Assembly: GCA_028712895.1 (NCBI GenBank)
Contig: JAQTPL010000017.1
Span: forward strand, 1-37,587
Reading direction: 5' to 3'
Length of the DNA: 37,587 nucleotides
DNA from: a bacterium
GTDB lineage: Bacteria > CAYTYR01 > UBA6262
Shown: positions 22,778 through 30,407 of the stretch, one piece after another
How positions within the stretch are numbered: position 1 is the first letter of the stretch
Layout of the letters: every line of letters begins with the position of its first letter
Position numbers and translations under genes: made by a program
Notes under the pieces: model-generated
What the model saw: the letters and a program-made list of their open reading frames with translations, nothing else
What the model was told of the DNA's origin: nothing
Database searches by the model: none

Positions 22778-22840
22778 GATGTACCGCCTTCTGATTGTAA
22801 TATTCCAACTCATCTGAAAAAAAAGCCACCTGCATTAAAC

Positions 22841-22903
22841 CTAAGACGGTGTAATACAGCTGACTATAGACAAACAATTTTGCAGCACCTGGGCAATATC
22901 CAT
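22841..22903 (-). CDS. Possible 20-residue leader peptide upstream of the PorV-TPR gene
   Basis: The ATG at 22903 is preceded seven bases earlier by GGGGAG and opens 20 codons (MDIAQVLQNCLSIVSCITPS) ending in TAG. It sits inside the 148-base leader between the promoter at 22932-22960 and the PorV-TPR ATG. After its stop come a weak 4-bp stem and an eight-T run (22824-22817), so attenuation is conceivable. Too short to judge as a protein. Confidence 0.3.
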   Translation of the reverse strand: MDIAQVLQNCLSIVSCITPS

Positions 22904-22931
22904 TGTTACGCTCCCCGGCATTATTTTTTAT

Positions 22932-22960
22932 ATTTTAAGATAAACTAACTCCCTTGTCAA
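22932..22960 (-). promoter_or_regulatory. Sigma70-type promoter of the PorV-TPR operon
   Basis: TTGACA (22960-22955), 17 bases, TAAAAT (22937-22932) on the minus strand. The predicted start is near 22925, with a leader of about 148 bases to the ATG at 22777. Confidence 0.78.
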
Positions 22961-22984
22961 GGTATTTACGGCTTTCCTGCCGGG

Positions 22985-24001
22985 TTAAAAAGCAAGGGTT
23001 AGCCCTAAACTATAGTAGGAGCTGGTATCTTTATAAACCTCCCGGTATAAATTATAACTGGTATTCAAAATAATCCAGTCATTGAGATAATAATCAAGAC
23101 CCAATGTATAGGAATCAGCGCTAACACCGGAAACCTCATAAAAATCATCCATTATACTATTAAGCGTACCGTCACTTGGTGTGCTATTTTCATTAAGGGT
23201 GAATTGCAGTACTGCGGCATGGAGGTAGCCGGCGCTCACGGTCCAGCGAGATAAAAAGTTCCGGCTGATCAGGACCTCATAACTGAACTTTGGGAATCCT
23301 CCCAGGCCTGGGAAGAGGTTAAAGATCCGGGCATTACTTTGCCTGGCGCCGGCGTCATACAGCACTATATCTTCTTCAATATCAGGGCTGTATGTATAAT
23401 CCGAATATCCCAGATACAATGAGGTATCAGCATAGAAGATTTCAGTAACACCCAGGGTCCAATTGGCCTGCTTAATGGTTTCGCTGGTATTTTTAGCTGC
23501 TACAGTAGCCTGCCGGGATCCTCCACGCCTGGTCTGATAATAAACAGTAAAACCTTCTGTATGTACATCATAGACATGATTTATTAAACTATAATCAAGA
23601 TCAATAATTGTTTGGAAATTAGTACTACGCGAAGATTTTTCATCCAGCCAACCATGGGAAATCATAGTCGTCCCCAGGCCAAAACCATCAGCTTGATAGC
23701 TTCCTACTTTCGGCGTGAGGAAAATATTACCCCGGGCGCTGAAAGAATTTGTCATCCTTATGTTCACTCCGGTATGATATACTTGCGTAGAGTCAGTATT
23801 AAGATCAGAATCGCTATAACTATAGCTGCAATTCAGGTCCAGCTTCTTAGTTAAACCTAACCTGACGGCAGTATAATTAGCCAGGTAGTCATCCGAGCCG
23901 GTAGTCACCGTAGTGCTTATCCCCACTCCGGCATATACCTTTGTTGGCAGCAGAACCTGTAACGCTGCCAGCCCAAAAAAAAATATAGCTGTTCTGCTCA
24001 T
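22985..24001 (-). CDS. Outer-membrane beta-barrel protein, last gene of the sigma-factor operon
   Basis: 338 aa. A signal peptide (about 1-24, ending VYAG) precedes alternating hydrophobic/polar beta-strands throughout, with many aromatic residues at strand ends (e.g. LDLNCSYSYSD, FSYEVLISRNFLSRW) and a C-terminal SLGLTLAF ending in Phe, the classical barrel insertion signal. No specific porin family is recognised. Its ATG overlaps the stop of the DUF3106 gene by one base (TAATG), so it is translationally coupled to the sigma, anti-sigma, acidic protein and DUF3106 genes. It may be a target whose folding is monitored, or a component of the sensing system. That is inference. Confidence 0.8.
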   Translation of the reverse strand: MSRTAIFFFGLAALQVLLPTKVYAGVGISTTVTTGSDDYLANYTAVRLGLTKKLDLNCSYSYSDSDLNTDSTQVYHTGVNIRMTNSFSARGNIFLTPKVGSYQADGFGLGTTMISHGWLDEKSSRSTNFQTIIDLDYSLINHVYDVHTEGFTVYYQTRRGGSRQATVAAKNTSETIKQANWTLGVTEIFYADTSLYLGYSDYTYSPDIEEDIVLYDAGARQSNARIFNLFPGLGGFPKFSYEVLISRNFLSRWTVSAGYLHAAVLQFTLNENSTPSDGTLNSIMDDFYEVSGVSADSYTLGLDYYLNDWIILNTSYNLYREVYKDTSSYYSLGLTLAF

Positions 24002-24498
24002 TATTTATTTCTCGCTTTGTTTTGTTTCATCCTTTGCTGGATGACCGCTTGCCGCTGAGCCGGCGGTAATTGCCGGAATTTCCGCATTTTTTGCTTCAGG
24101 TCCTGCTGCTGCTGCGGGGTTAATTGCTGCCAGCGGCGGTAATTCTGCCTGATCTGCCGCTGTTCCTGCGGACTTAGTTTTTGCCAACGCTGGTAATTTT
24201 CTTTAAGCGTTTTTCTTTCTTTCGGAGAAAGTTGCTGGAAACGCTTATAATTACTTCTCATCCTGGTTTGTTCCTCCGGCGGCAATTCCTTAAACTTTTG
24301 CAACCGGGCTTTGATCTCCTTTTTCTGCTCCGGACTTAATTTTTGCCAATTCTGATAGGTCTGCCGCAGCTGCTGTTTCTGTTCCAAGGTCATGTTTTGC
24401 CAGCGTTCCTGGTTAGTGCTCTGCCCCCAGAGCACACCGGCAACCAGCAGGAAAACCGCCAGTAAAAACATTCTTTTCCGTAATTTAGTTATTTTCAT
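24001..24498 (-). CDS. DUF3106 periplasmic protein of seven 18-residue repeats
   Basis: 165 aa from the ATG at 24498, which has GGGAG six bases upstream; seven earlier codons are open but lack a ribosome site. A signal peptide (about 1-25) is followed by seven exact-length 18-residue repeats (34-51, 52-69, 70-87, 88-105, 106-123, 124-141, 142-159). The pattern is xxLSPEQxxxLKxxYxxW/F, as in DUF3106. The protein is strongly basic and Gln-rich, presumably a helical solenoid in the periplasm. The gene overlaps the small acidic gene by 14 bp and the barrel gene by 1 bp. Some DUF3106 genes are known beside ECF sigma/anti-sigma genes, but the function is unknown. Charge complementarity with the acidic neighbours suggests binding. 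Confidence 0.85.
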   Translation of the reverse strand: MKITKLRKRMFLLAVFLLVAGVLWGQSTNQERWQNMTLEQKQQLRQTYQNWQKLSPEQKKEIKARLQKFKELPPEEQTRMRSNYKRFQQLSPKERKTLKENYQRWQKLSPQEQRQIRQNYRRWQQLTPQQQQDLKQKMRKFRQLPPAQRQAVIQQRMKQNKARNK

Positions 24499-24721
24499 CA
24501 GTTTCTCCCTTATAACCATCTGCTTCTACAGGTACTGTCGTAAACAAAACATCATAGTGTTCCATCAGATCCAAATTATCGACAAATTCATAATCCATTA
24601 AAAGATCAATCTCGTCAATAATCTCCTGATCCATTTCATCATGTGTGGCCAATACCAGCGGTATGTTTAGAAAAGTCACCTGTATTAAGATCATTAGGAG
24701 CAATCTGCCGGAATTACGCAT
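24485..24721 (-). CDS. Small acidic secreted protein with anti-sigma-tail-like motif
   Basis: 78 aa. A signal peptide is likely (about 1-25, cleavage after VLA), leaving about 53 residues rich in Asp/Glu. Residues 35-56 (DEIDLLMDYEFVDNLDLM core) match, in spacing and in Tyr, Leu and acidic positions, the C-terminal periplasmic tail of the adjacent anti-sigma factor (129-150, ELELIENYELIQDLELLENL). The ATG follows the anti-sigma stop by two bases, with AGAGGA as ribosome site. The 3' end overlaps the DUF3106 gene. It may compete with, or oligomerise like, the anti-sigma tail. No described family is recognised; coupling on both sides makes it a real gene. Confidence 0.78.
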   Translation of the reverse strand: MRNSGRLLLMILIQVTFLNIPLVLATHDEMDQEIIDEIDLLMDYEFVDNLDLMEHYDVLFTTVPVEADGYKGETDENN

Positions 24722-24723
24722 TA

Positions 24724-25200
24724 TTATCCTCTCAGTTGCTCCGCTTCTTGTAAATTTTCCAGTAGCTCCAGGTCCTGGATCAATTCATAGTTCTCGATCA
24801 GCTCCAACTCCTGCACTATCGGCAGGTCAGCTGAAGTCATTTCTGACCCGTGTCGGGACCAACGGGGACTGGAGATAATAATTAACAGCAGTATAAGTGC
24901 TCCGGCCAATGCCGGCACTAACCTGCGCGGCGCAAGAAAACCTCGCCACCGGGATAGCGATTCTTTTTCGGCAGACACTGCCTGATACACCTGATGCTGA
25001 AAATCCTGCCAAAAGAAAGAGGATTTTTCCTTTTCCACCTGCTCCTTAGCAACCAGAGTTAACGTCTTTTTGATCTGCCCATATGTTTGCCGGCAAGCAA
25101 CGCAGGTCTCCAGGTGCCCGGCTATTTTTGACATAGCTGGCGAATCAAGTTCCTGGTAGTAGTAATTAACTAATGACCGTTGGATCTTTTTGCACTCCAT
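24724..25200 (-). CDS. zf-HC2 membrane anti-sigma factor
   Basis: 158 aa. The N-terminal anti-sigma zinc-finger domain has Cys3, His29, Cys33 and Cys36 (HLETCVAC), the usual HxxxCxxC pattern. A linker leads to one membrane helix at about 93-110. The periplasmic tail (111-158) is short and acidic, with the quasi-repeat ELELIENYELIQDLELLENL at 131-150. It should hold the sigma factor encoded two bases upstream at the membrane until an envelope signal reaches the tail. The tail motif recurs in the next gene's secreted protein, suggesting a shared partner, perhaps the basic DUF3106 protein. A regulated-proteolysis site is not evident by eye. Confidence 0.88.
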   Translation of the reverse strand: MECKKIQRSLVNYYYQELDSPAMSKIAGHLETCVACRQTYGQIKKTLTLVAKEQVEKEKSSFFWQDFQHQVYQAVSAEKESLSRWRGFLAPRRLVPALAGALILLLIIISSPRWSRHGSEMTSADLPIVQELELIENYELIQDLELLENLQEAEQLRG

Positions 25201-25202
25201 AA

Positions 25203-25805
25203 CTATCGCTCCTTGAATTCTTTCAATACTTCCTGTAATCGCTGTACCGCCCTGAACAAATGGGATTTTACCGTACCCTCAGCCAAACCGGTAATGCCGG
25301 CTATTTCGTTTATCTTTAACTCTTCAAAATGCTTTAAAGCAAAAATTTCTTTCTGTTGCCGCGGTAAAGCCTGAAGTGCCTGTTCCAGCCGCAGTTTTAA
25401 TTTCTCATTATCGATCAATCTTTGCGGATCGCTATCCAGGCTTTGGTCTGGTATGCTGTTCTCCAAAGATTGTTCCTGGTCTTCATTTTGCCCCTCCGCC
25501 TGGCTGAAGTTGAAAGTAAACCGGCTAACCAGATACCGGTGCCGGTGGTAACTACGGCACAAGTTAAGTAAGATCTGGTAAAACCAGGTCTGGAAACTGG
25601 CTGTACCGCGAAAAGCATGTACATTTTTATAGACCCTGACAAAACCTTCCTGCGCCAAGTCTTCGGCGTCTTCCGGCCGGCTCACCAGGTGCAGGCAGAA
25701 ATAATAGGCCCTCTTCTGATATTTTTCCAGCAGCAGCCCGAAGGCTGCCTGGTCGCCGTTTTTGATCTTTTCAATTAGCTGTTGGTCTATATCCTTGCTT
25801 TCCAC
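25203..25805 (-). CDS. ECF-type RNA polymerase sigma factor (RpoE-like)
   Basis: 200 aa from the GTG at 25805, with GAGG six bases upstream. Region 2 spans about 22-92 (AFGLLLEKYQKRAY, EDAEDLAQEGFVRVYK, FQTWFYQILLNLCRSY). A variable acidic linker (100-130) leads to region 4 at about 136-190 (ALPRQQKEIFALKHFEELKINEIA and a helix-turn-helix ending EGTVKSHLFRAVQRL). No other domains. It directs polymerase to stress promoters and is controlled by the zf-HC2 anti-sigma factor two bases downstream. A candidate target is htrA, whose promoter equals the E. coli sigmaE consensus. The 124-bp gap upstream has an AGGTCT/AGACCT inverted repeat (25855-25880) but no convincing promoter. Confidence 0.93.
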   Translation of the reverse strand: MESKDIDQQLIEKIKNGDQAAFGLLLEKYQKRAYYFCLHLVSRPEDAEDLAQEGFVRVYKNVHAFRGTASFQTWFYQILLNLCRSYHRHRYLVSRFTFNFSQAEGQNEDQEQSLENSIPDQSLDSDPQRLIDNEKLKLRLEQALQALPRQQKEIFALKHFEELKINEIAGITGLAEGTVKSHLFRAVQRLQEVLKEFKER

Positions 25806-25854
25806 CTGCTACCTCATTAGACGCTAGAGCTAGATAATAGTTTACCCTGGGATT

Positions 25855-25880
25855 AGGTCTGTACTTAGGACTTTAGACCT
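25855..25880. repeat. Inverted repeat upstream of the sigma operon
   Basis: AGGTCT (25855-25860) and AGACCT (25875-25880) flank 14 bases. A related direct repeat, CTACTTC, occurs twice at about 25880-25897. These lie in the only non-coding stretch before the ECF sigma gene and could be a regulator-binding site or a weak hairpin. Function unknown. Confidence 0.35.
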
Positions 25881-25929
25881 ACTTCCATACCTACTTCTAC
25901 AACCTTAACTTAACCACTAACATTGAATT

Positions 25930-27504
25930 TTAATTTTCCAGTATCTTCTGGGTTGGCAGGGTAAAGATAAACCGGCTGCCGTCATGGATATCGCTTTCTA
26001 TCCTGATCGAGCCGCCATGGCCTTCGATGATCCTTTTAACCAGGGGCAAACCTAAACCAGCGCCTTCGGTCTGACCGGTGAAACTCTCTTCGATCTGATA
26101 AAACAGCTGGAAGATTTTCTCGCGTTCTTCTGGAGGAATGCCGGGACCATTATCGGCAATTGTGAACTCAACAGTTTGGGCAGACAAGTGACGGCAATTG
26201 AGGCGTATTTTAGTTTCTTTTTTGCCGGAAAATTTGATCGCATTATCAATCAGATTAAAGAATATATCTTTAATCTTTTCTTCATCACCATAAAGAACGG
26301 TAACCCCCTGACAAGACGCGTCAATTTCCAGAGTTACTCCTTTTTGTACCATGACTTCCCGAAAATTAGCGTCAATAGCTTTAAGTATCTCTTGCAGGTC
26401 AACTGCTTTACAAGTCAAGTCCAAATCCGTTCCTACAACTATAGTGAACGCCAGGAGCTTATTGATCAGATCGACTAACTGCTGGCCTTGCCGGTCAATA
26501 TCCTGGAGAGCGTTTAGCTGGAACTCGTCGAACGTTGGCTCTTTTTTTTGCTGCATCATCAGCATACCGGAATATCCCAATATACTGGTTAAAGGAGTAC
26601 GTAATTTATGAGAAATAGCAGAGAGGAAATTTTGTTTCAGAAACCCTTCTTTTTTAGCTTCAGTAATATCCCGCAGCAGGATAATATAACCTAAGACCTT
26701 TTTTTGCTCATCATTGATCCTGGTCATGGCGCATTCCAGGAAATAGTTTTTACCCTCGCGTCTTTTCATTTCGCAGCTGGCGGAGGAATGGGCATGGAGT
26801 TCCGGCAATAGAGAAGAAAAGTCATAATATCCCCGCAAGGTGTCCAGGAAATGATGCCGGAGCAGCTGGCTTTTTTCCATTCCCAGGAGTCGTACCGCTG
26901 ACTCATTCAGCATGATTACCTGATAATTGGCATCAGTTACTACCGCGCCGTCACTCATTCCTTTAAAAACAGCTTCGATCTCTTCCTTTTTTTCCCGGAC
27001 TTCCTGGAACAGGCGGGCATTTTCAATCGCTACGGCTGCCTGGGCAGCCAAGGCTTCCAGGATGTGCTGGTCTTCCGCGGTGAAGTCCCCGTTATCTTTT
27101 TTATTAATGACTTCCATAACCCCGCTGATCTTATCCTTATAGATCAACGGCACGCACATCATAGACCTGGTCTTAAAACTTGATTTGGAATCAGCCCGTG
27201 AGCTCCAGCGGGTATCCTTTTCGACGTCATTGACGATGAGAGCCTTTCTTTCCCGGGCCACCCAACCGGCAATGCCTTCCCCGATCTTCAGCCGGATCTG
27301 TTTTACCTGCTCGCCTTTCTCTCCCAGGGCAATATCAAAGACCAGCTCATTGGTCGCCGGGTCCAGCAGCATCAGGCTGCCGGCTTCAGCCTTCACTACC
27401 ACTGCTGCCTGGTCCACTATAATAGTCAACAATTTATCCAGGTCCAGGGTTGAATTCAAGATCTTATTTATTTCCAGCAATTGTGCTAAATCATTGGCAT
27501 CCAT
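25930..27504 (-). CDS. Soluble GAF-PAS sensor histidine kinase
   Basis: 524 aa with no membrane segment. GAF domain (about 15-165), PAS (about 175-285), HisKA with phospho-acceptor His299, HATPase_c (about 405-520) with N-box NLIDNAIKFS, G1 DNGPGIPPEE and G2 GAGLGLPLV. The H-box reads SHKLRTPL: the acidic residue normally after His is Lys. That residue often acts as a general base in autophosphorylation, so activity may be altered, although such variants occur in predicted kinases. It is the last gene of the long sensor/proteolysis operon, 8 bp after the archaemetzincin-like gene. The two free receivers at 32095-32846 are its possible partners. Confidence 0.9.
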   Translation of the reverse strand: MDANDLAQLLEINKILNSTLDLDKLLTIIVDQAAVVVKAEAGSLMLLDPATNELVFDIALGEKGEQVKQIRLKIGEGIAGWVARERKALIVNDVEKDTRWSSRADSKSSFKTRSMMCVPLIYKDKISGVMEVINKKDNGDFTAEDQHILEALAAQAAVAIENARLFQEVREKKEEIEAVFKGMSDGAVVTDANYQVIMLNESAVRLLGMEKSQLLRHHFLDTLRGYYDFSSLLPELHAHSSASCEMKRREGKNYFLECAMTRINDEQKKVLGYIILLRDITEAKKEGFLKQNFLSAISHKLRTPLTSILGYSGMLMMQQKKEPTFDEFQLNALQDIDRQGQQLVDLINKLLAFTIVVGTDLDLTCKAVDLQEILKAIDANFREVMVQKGVTLEIDASCQGVTVLYGDEEKIKDIFFNLIDNAIKFSGKKETKIRLNCRHLSAQTVEFTIADNGPGIPPEEREKIFQLFYQIEESFTGQTEGAGLGLPLVKRIIEGHGGSIRIESDIHDGSRFIFTLPTQKILEN

Positions 27505-27512
27505 ATGGCCTC

Positions 27513-28040
27513 TTATATCTTAGAAATCTTCGTATTTAATTGTGGCCAGCAGTCTAAACAAAAGGATGGATATTTAATATCGATCTCATGCAGGTTGCGG
27601 GCATGATACATCAGGCACTTGTTATCCTGGCACAGGCTAAGACCCAGTAGCAAAGCTATTTCCCGCAGGATCAATTTCAGGACACGGGCCTGGAAGACCG
27701 CTTCATTGGCCGGTAATTTATAGAACTCCGGGCGCAAACGGGGCAAAGCCACAAGGCCCATCCTCCGGCTATGTTCCTCACGGTTATAAATAAAATCATC
27801 TTCGGATTCAGAAATATCAGCTTCCACCAGGCCGATCAAAAACTTTTGTTGGTTATTACTAAGCAGGTGGGCCAGGCGGGCCAAGACAAAGGCTGGAGTG
27901 TTTTTTTCCGGCAAGGCCACGGCAGGATGGATTTCTACCAAAAGCGCACTATCTTTTAATTTATCCTTTACTTGTGCCGTAAGCAAAGCGACCAATGATT
28001 CTGGTATTTTTCCGATTGGGACGAGGCCAATTCTGATCAT
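27513..28040 (-). CDS. Archaemetzincin-like protein lacking catalytic histidines
   Basis: 175 aa. The N-terminus IRIGLVPIGKIP and the middle FLIGLVEADISESEDDFIY / VALPRLRPEFY follow the archaemetzincin (AmzA, M54) pattern. The C-terminal motif aligns in register with HExxHxxGx3Cx4CxM: it reads REIALLLGLSLC (126-137), then C142, M144, and C161/C164. All His ligands of the catalytic zinc are replaced (Arg126, Leu130, Leu136), while Glu127, Gly133 and the four structural-zinc cysteines remain. It is therefore probably a non-proteolytic zinc protein. It lies 5 bp after lon and 8 bp before a kinase gene, suggesting an adaptor or regulatory role, which is inference. Confidence 0.78.
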   Translation of the reverse strand: MIRIGLVPIGKIPESLVALLTAQVKDKLKDSALLVEIHPAVALPEKNTPAFVLARLAHLLSNNQQKFLIGLVEADISESEDDFIYNREEHSRRMGLVALPRLRPEFYKLPANEAVFQARVLKLILREIALLLGLSLCQDNKCLMYHARNLHEIDIKYPSFCLDCWPQLNTKISKI

Positions 28041-28045
28041 AACGT

Positions 28046-30385
28046 TTAAGCAACCTTTGGATTAAGCGCTTCTTGCAGTACGTCAGCCAGTTTATCAACC
28101 AGGACGAATTTCACTTGTTCCCGGATTTCCTGGGGAATATCTTCCAGGTCGCCTTCGTTTTTTTTAGGTAAGATGATCGTCTTGATGCCAGCCAAGTGCG
28201 CGGCCAGCACTTTTTCTTTAATCCCGCCTACCGGCAGGACCTCGCCGCGCAGGGTGATCTCGCCGGTCATGGCCAAATCATGTTTGATGGCTCTCTCGCT
28301 CAACAGGGAAACCAGCGACGTAGCCATGGTAACGCCGGCAGAGGGACCGTCCTTCGGTATAGCGCCCGCGGGAACGTGCACATGGATATCCATGGTCTCA
28401 AAGAAATCGTCCGCGATATTCAGGTCCTGGGAATGAGACCGGATATAACTTAACGCCGCCTGGGCTGATTCTTTCATTACATCGCCCAATTGTCCGGTTA
28501 AGGTTAATCCTTTATTGCCCCGCATTTTAGATGATTCAATAAACAGGATCTCCCCTCCCATCGGGGTCCAAGCCATGCCTGTCGCCACTCCGATAGCATC
28601 TTTTTTCTCGGCTACCTCTGGAATAAATTTTTGCGGACCTAAAAATTCCTGTATATTCTGGTCAGTAACCGTAACTTTATTCGTAATACCTTCGGCTACC
28701 TTAGTAGCTACCTTGCGGCAGACTCCGGCAATTTCCCGCTCCAAATTGCGCAGTCCGGCTTCCTTGGAATAACTGGTAATGATCCGCAAGACCCCGGCTG
28801 GCGTAAATTCAATATTTGCGTCGCTAAGCCCATGTTCCTTAGTCTGCCGGGGGATCAAATACTTCTGGGTAATTAATAATTTTTCATTCTGGGTATAGCC
28901 TGGCAGCTCCAGCACCTCCATGCGGTCGCGCAAGGCCGGCGGCACGGGATCAAGGATATTTCCAGTAGCAATAAAAATAACCCGGGACAGGTCAAAGGGC
29001 ACATCCAGGTAATGATCGGAAAAAGAATTATTCTGCTCCGGATCCAGTACTTCCAATAACGCGCTGGCCGGGTCGCCGCGGAAATCTTCGCCGATCTTGT
29101 CTATTTCATCCAGCATAAAGACCGGATTATTGCTTTCCGCCCGGCGAATACCCTGGATGATCCGGCCCGGCAAACTGCCGACATAAGTACGGCGATGCCC
29201 GCGGATCTCAGCCTCATCCCTGATCCCGCCCAGGGAGATGCGCACAAATTTGCGGCCCAAAGCCCTGGCGATGGACCTTCCCAAAGATGTTTTCCCGGTG
29301 CCCGGAGGCCCGATGAAACACAATATCGGCCCTTTAGCTTCTGGCCGCAATTTCCTGACTGCCAGGTATTCCAGGATCCGCTGTTTCACTTTTTCCAGGT
29401 CATAATGGTCTTCATCTAATATTTGCCTGGCCTTGGTAATGTCCAGCATATCCGCTGTAGCTTTACTCCAGGGCAGGCCGGTCAGCCAATCCAGATAGGT
29501 ACGGCTCACGGTATATTCAGCAGCGGCAAAAGGCATTTTCATTAAACGCAATAACTCACGTTCTGCTTCTTTTTCTACCTCTGGCGGCATTTTAGCTTCC
29601 TTGATCTTGATCTTCAATTCGTTCAACTCAATAGTTTTTTCATCGCCTTCACCGAGTTCCCGCTGGATCGCTTCCATCTGCTTGCGCAGGAAAAATTCTT
29701 TTTGCGTGCGGTCAACTTCTGTCCGTACCTGCGACTGGATCTTACTTCCCAGCTCCAAAACCGCCAGCTCTTCCGTCAAATAAACGGTCAAGCGTTCCAG
29801 CCGCCGCTTAATATCGATGATTTCCAGCAACTCCTGCTTGATCCTGATATCCAGGGTTAGATTGGAGGAAACAAAATCGCTTAGTTTATTAGGGGATTCA
29901 ATATTCATGGCCGCAATATATACTTCTTCGCTCAAATAAGGAGCCAGGTTCACCAGTTTCTGGAACAGGGATAGAACATTGCGCATCATGGCTTGTACTT
30001 CCAGGCTTCTTTCTTCAACCTCTTCCAGTACCTCTACCCGGCCTTTGAGATACGGCTCGGCCTGGACAATACCTTTTAATTTAGCCCGGCTTAGTCCCTG
30101 CACGATCAGGCGCAAAGAGCCGTCAGGGAACTTCAGCATTTTCAAGATGAGCACAACGGTACCCATATCATAAAGATCATTTACCTGCGGGTCTTCGGCA
30201 TTGGCATCTTTCTGGGAAAAAAGAGCAATGATCTTATCCTTGACCAAGGCATCTTCTACCAGCTTGATCGATTTCTCCCGGCCGATGATGATCGGGCTCA
30301 CCACAAAAGGGTAAAAAACCGTATCCCGGACCGGCAAGATCGGCACCTCGGTAGGCAGGTCTATGCGCACTTTTTCTTCATACAT
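28046..30385 (-). CDS. lon: ATP-dependent protease Lon
   Basis: 779 aa, close to the usual length (E. coli 784). LON substrate-binding domain (about 10-205), coiled-coil middle, AAA+ domain with Walker A GPPGTGKT (359-366) and Walker B FMLDEID (Asp426/Glu427), and the C-terminal protease domain with catalytic Ser682 (KDGPSAGVTM) and Lys723 (GGIKEKVLAAH). It degrades misfolded and regulatory proteins in the cytoplasm. GAGGAG five bases before the ATG. It lies 22 bp after hsp20 and 5 bp before the archaemetzincin-like gene, forming a protein quality-control block inside a signalling operon. No CIRCE or other heat-shock element was seen nearby. Confidence 0.97.
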   Translation of the reverse strand: MYEEKVRIDLPTEVPILPVRDTVFYPFVVSPIIIGREKSIKLVEDALVKDKIIALFSQKDANAEDPQVNDLYDMGTVVLILKMLKFPDGSLRLIVQGLSRAKLKGIVQAEPYLKGRVEVLEEVEERSLEVQAMMRNVLSLFQKLVNLAPYLSEEVYIAAMNIESPNKLSDFVSSNLTLDIRIKQELLEIIDIKRRLERLTVYLTEELAVLELGSKIQSQVRTEVDRTQKEFFLRKQMEAIQRELGEGDEKTIELNELKIKIKEAKMPPEVEKEAERELLRLMKMPFAAAEYTVSRTYLDWLTGLPWSKATADMLDITKARQILDEDHYDLEKVKQRILEYLAVRKLRPEAKGPILCFIGPPGTGKTSLGRSIARALGRKFVRISLGGIRDEAEIRGHRRTYVGSLPGRIIQGIRRAESNNPVFMLDEIDKIGEDFRGDPASALLEVLDPEQNNSFSDHYLDVPFDLSRVIFIATGNILDPVPPALRDRMEVLELPGYTQNEKLLITQKYLIPRQTKEHGLSDANIEFTPAGVLRIITSYSKEAGLRNLEREIAGVCRKVATKVAEGITNKVTVTDQNIQEFLGPQKFIPEVAEKKDAIGVATGMAWTPMGGEILFIESSKMRGNKGLTLTGQLGDVMKESAQAALSYIRSHSQDLNIADDFFETMDIHVHVPAGAIPKDGPSAGVTMATSLVSLLSERAIKHDLAMTGEITLRGEVLPVGGIKEKVLAAHLAGIKTIILPKKNEGDLEDIPQEIREQVKFVLVDKLADVLQEALNPKVA

Positions 30386-30407
30386 ACAAACTCCTCGTCT
30401 AGGTCAG

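Noticed and set aside
25817-25841. TAAACT-N-GTCTAA match with sigmaE-like spacing just upstream of the ECF sigma gene (autoregulation)
   Set aside because: The -35 is poor, and the predicted transcript would begin at or after the ribosome site, so it could not serve the GTG start at 25805.
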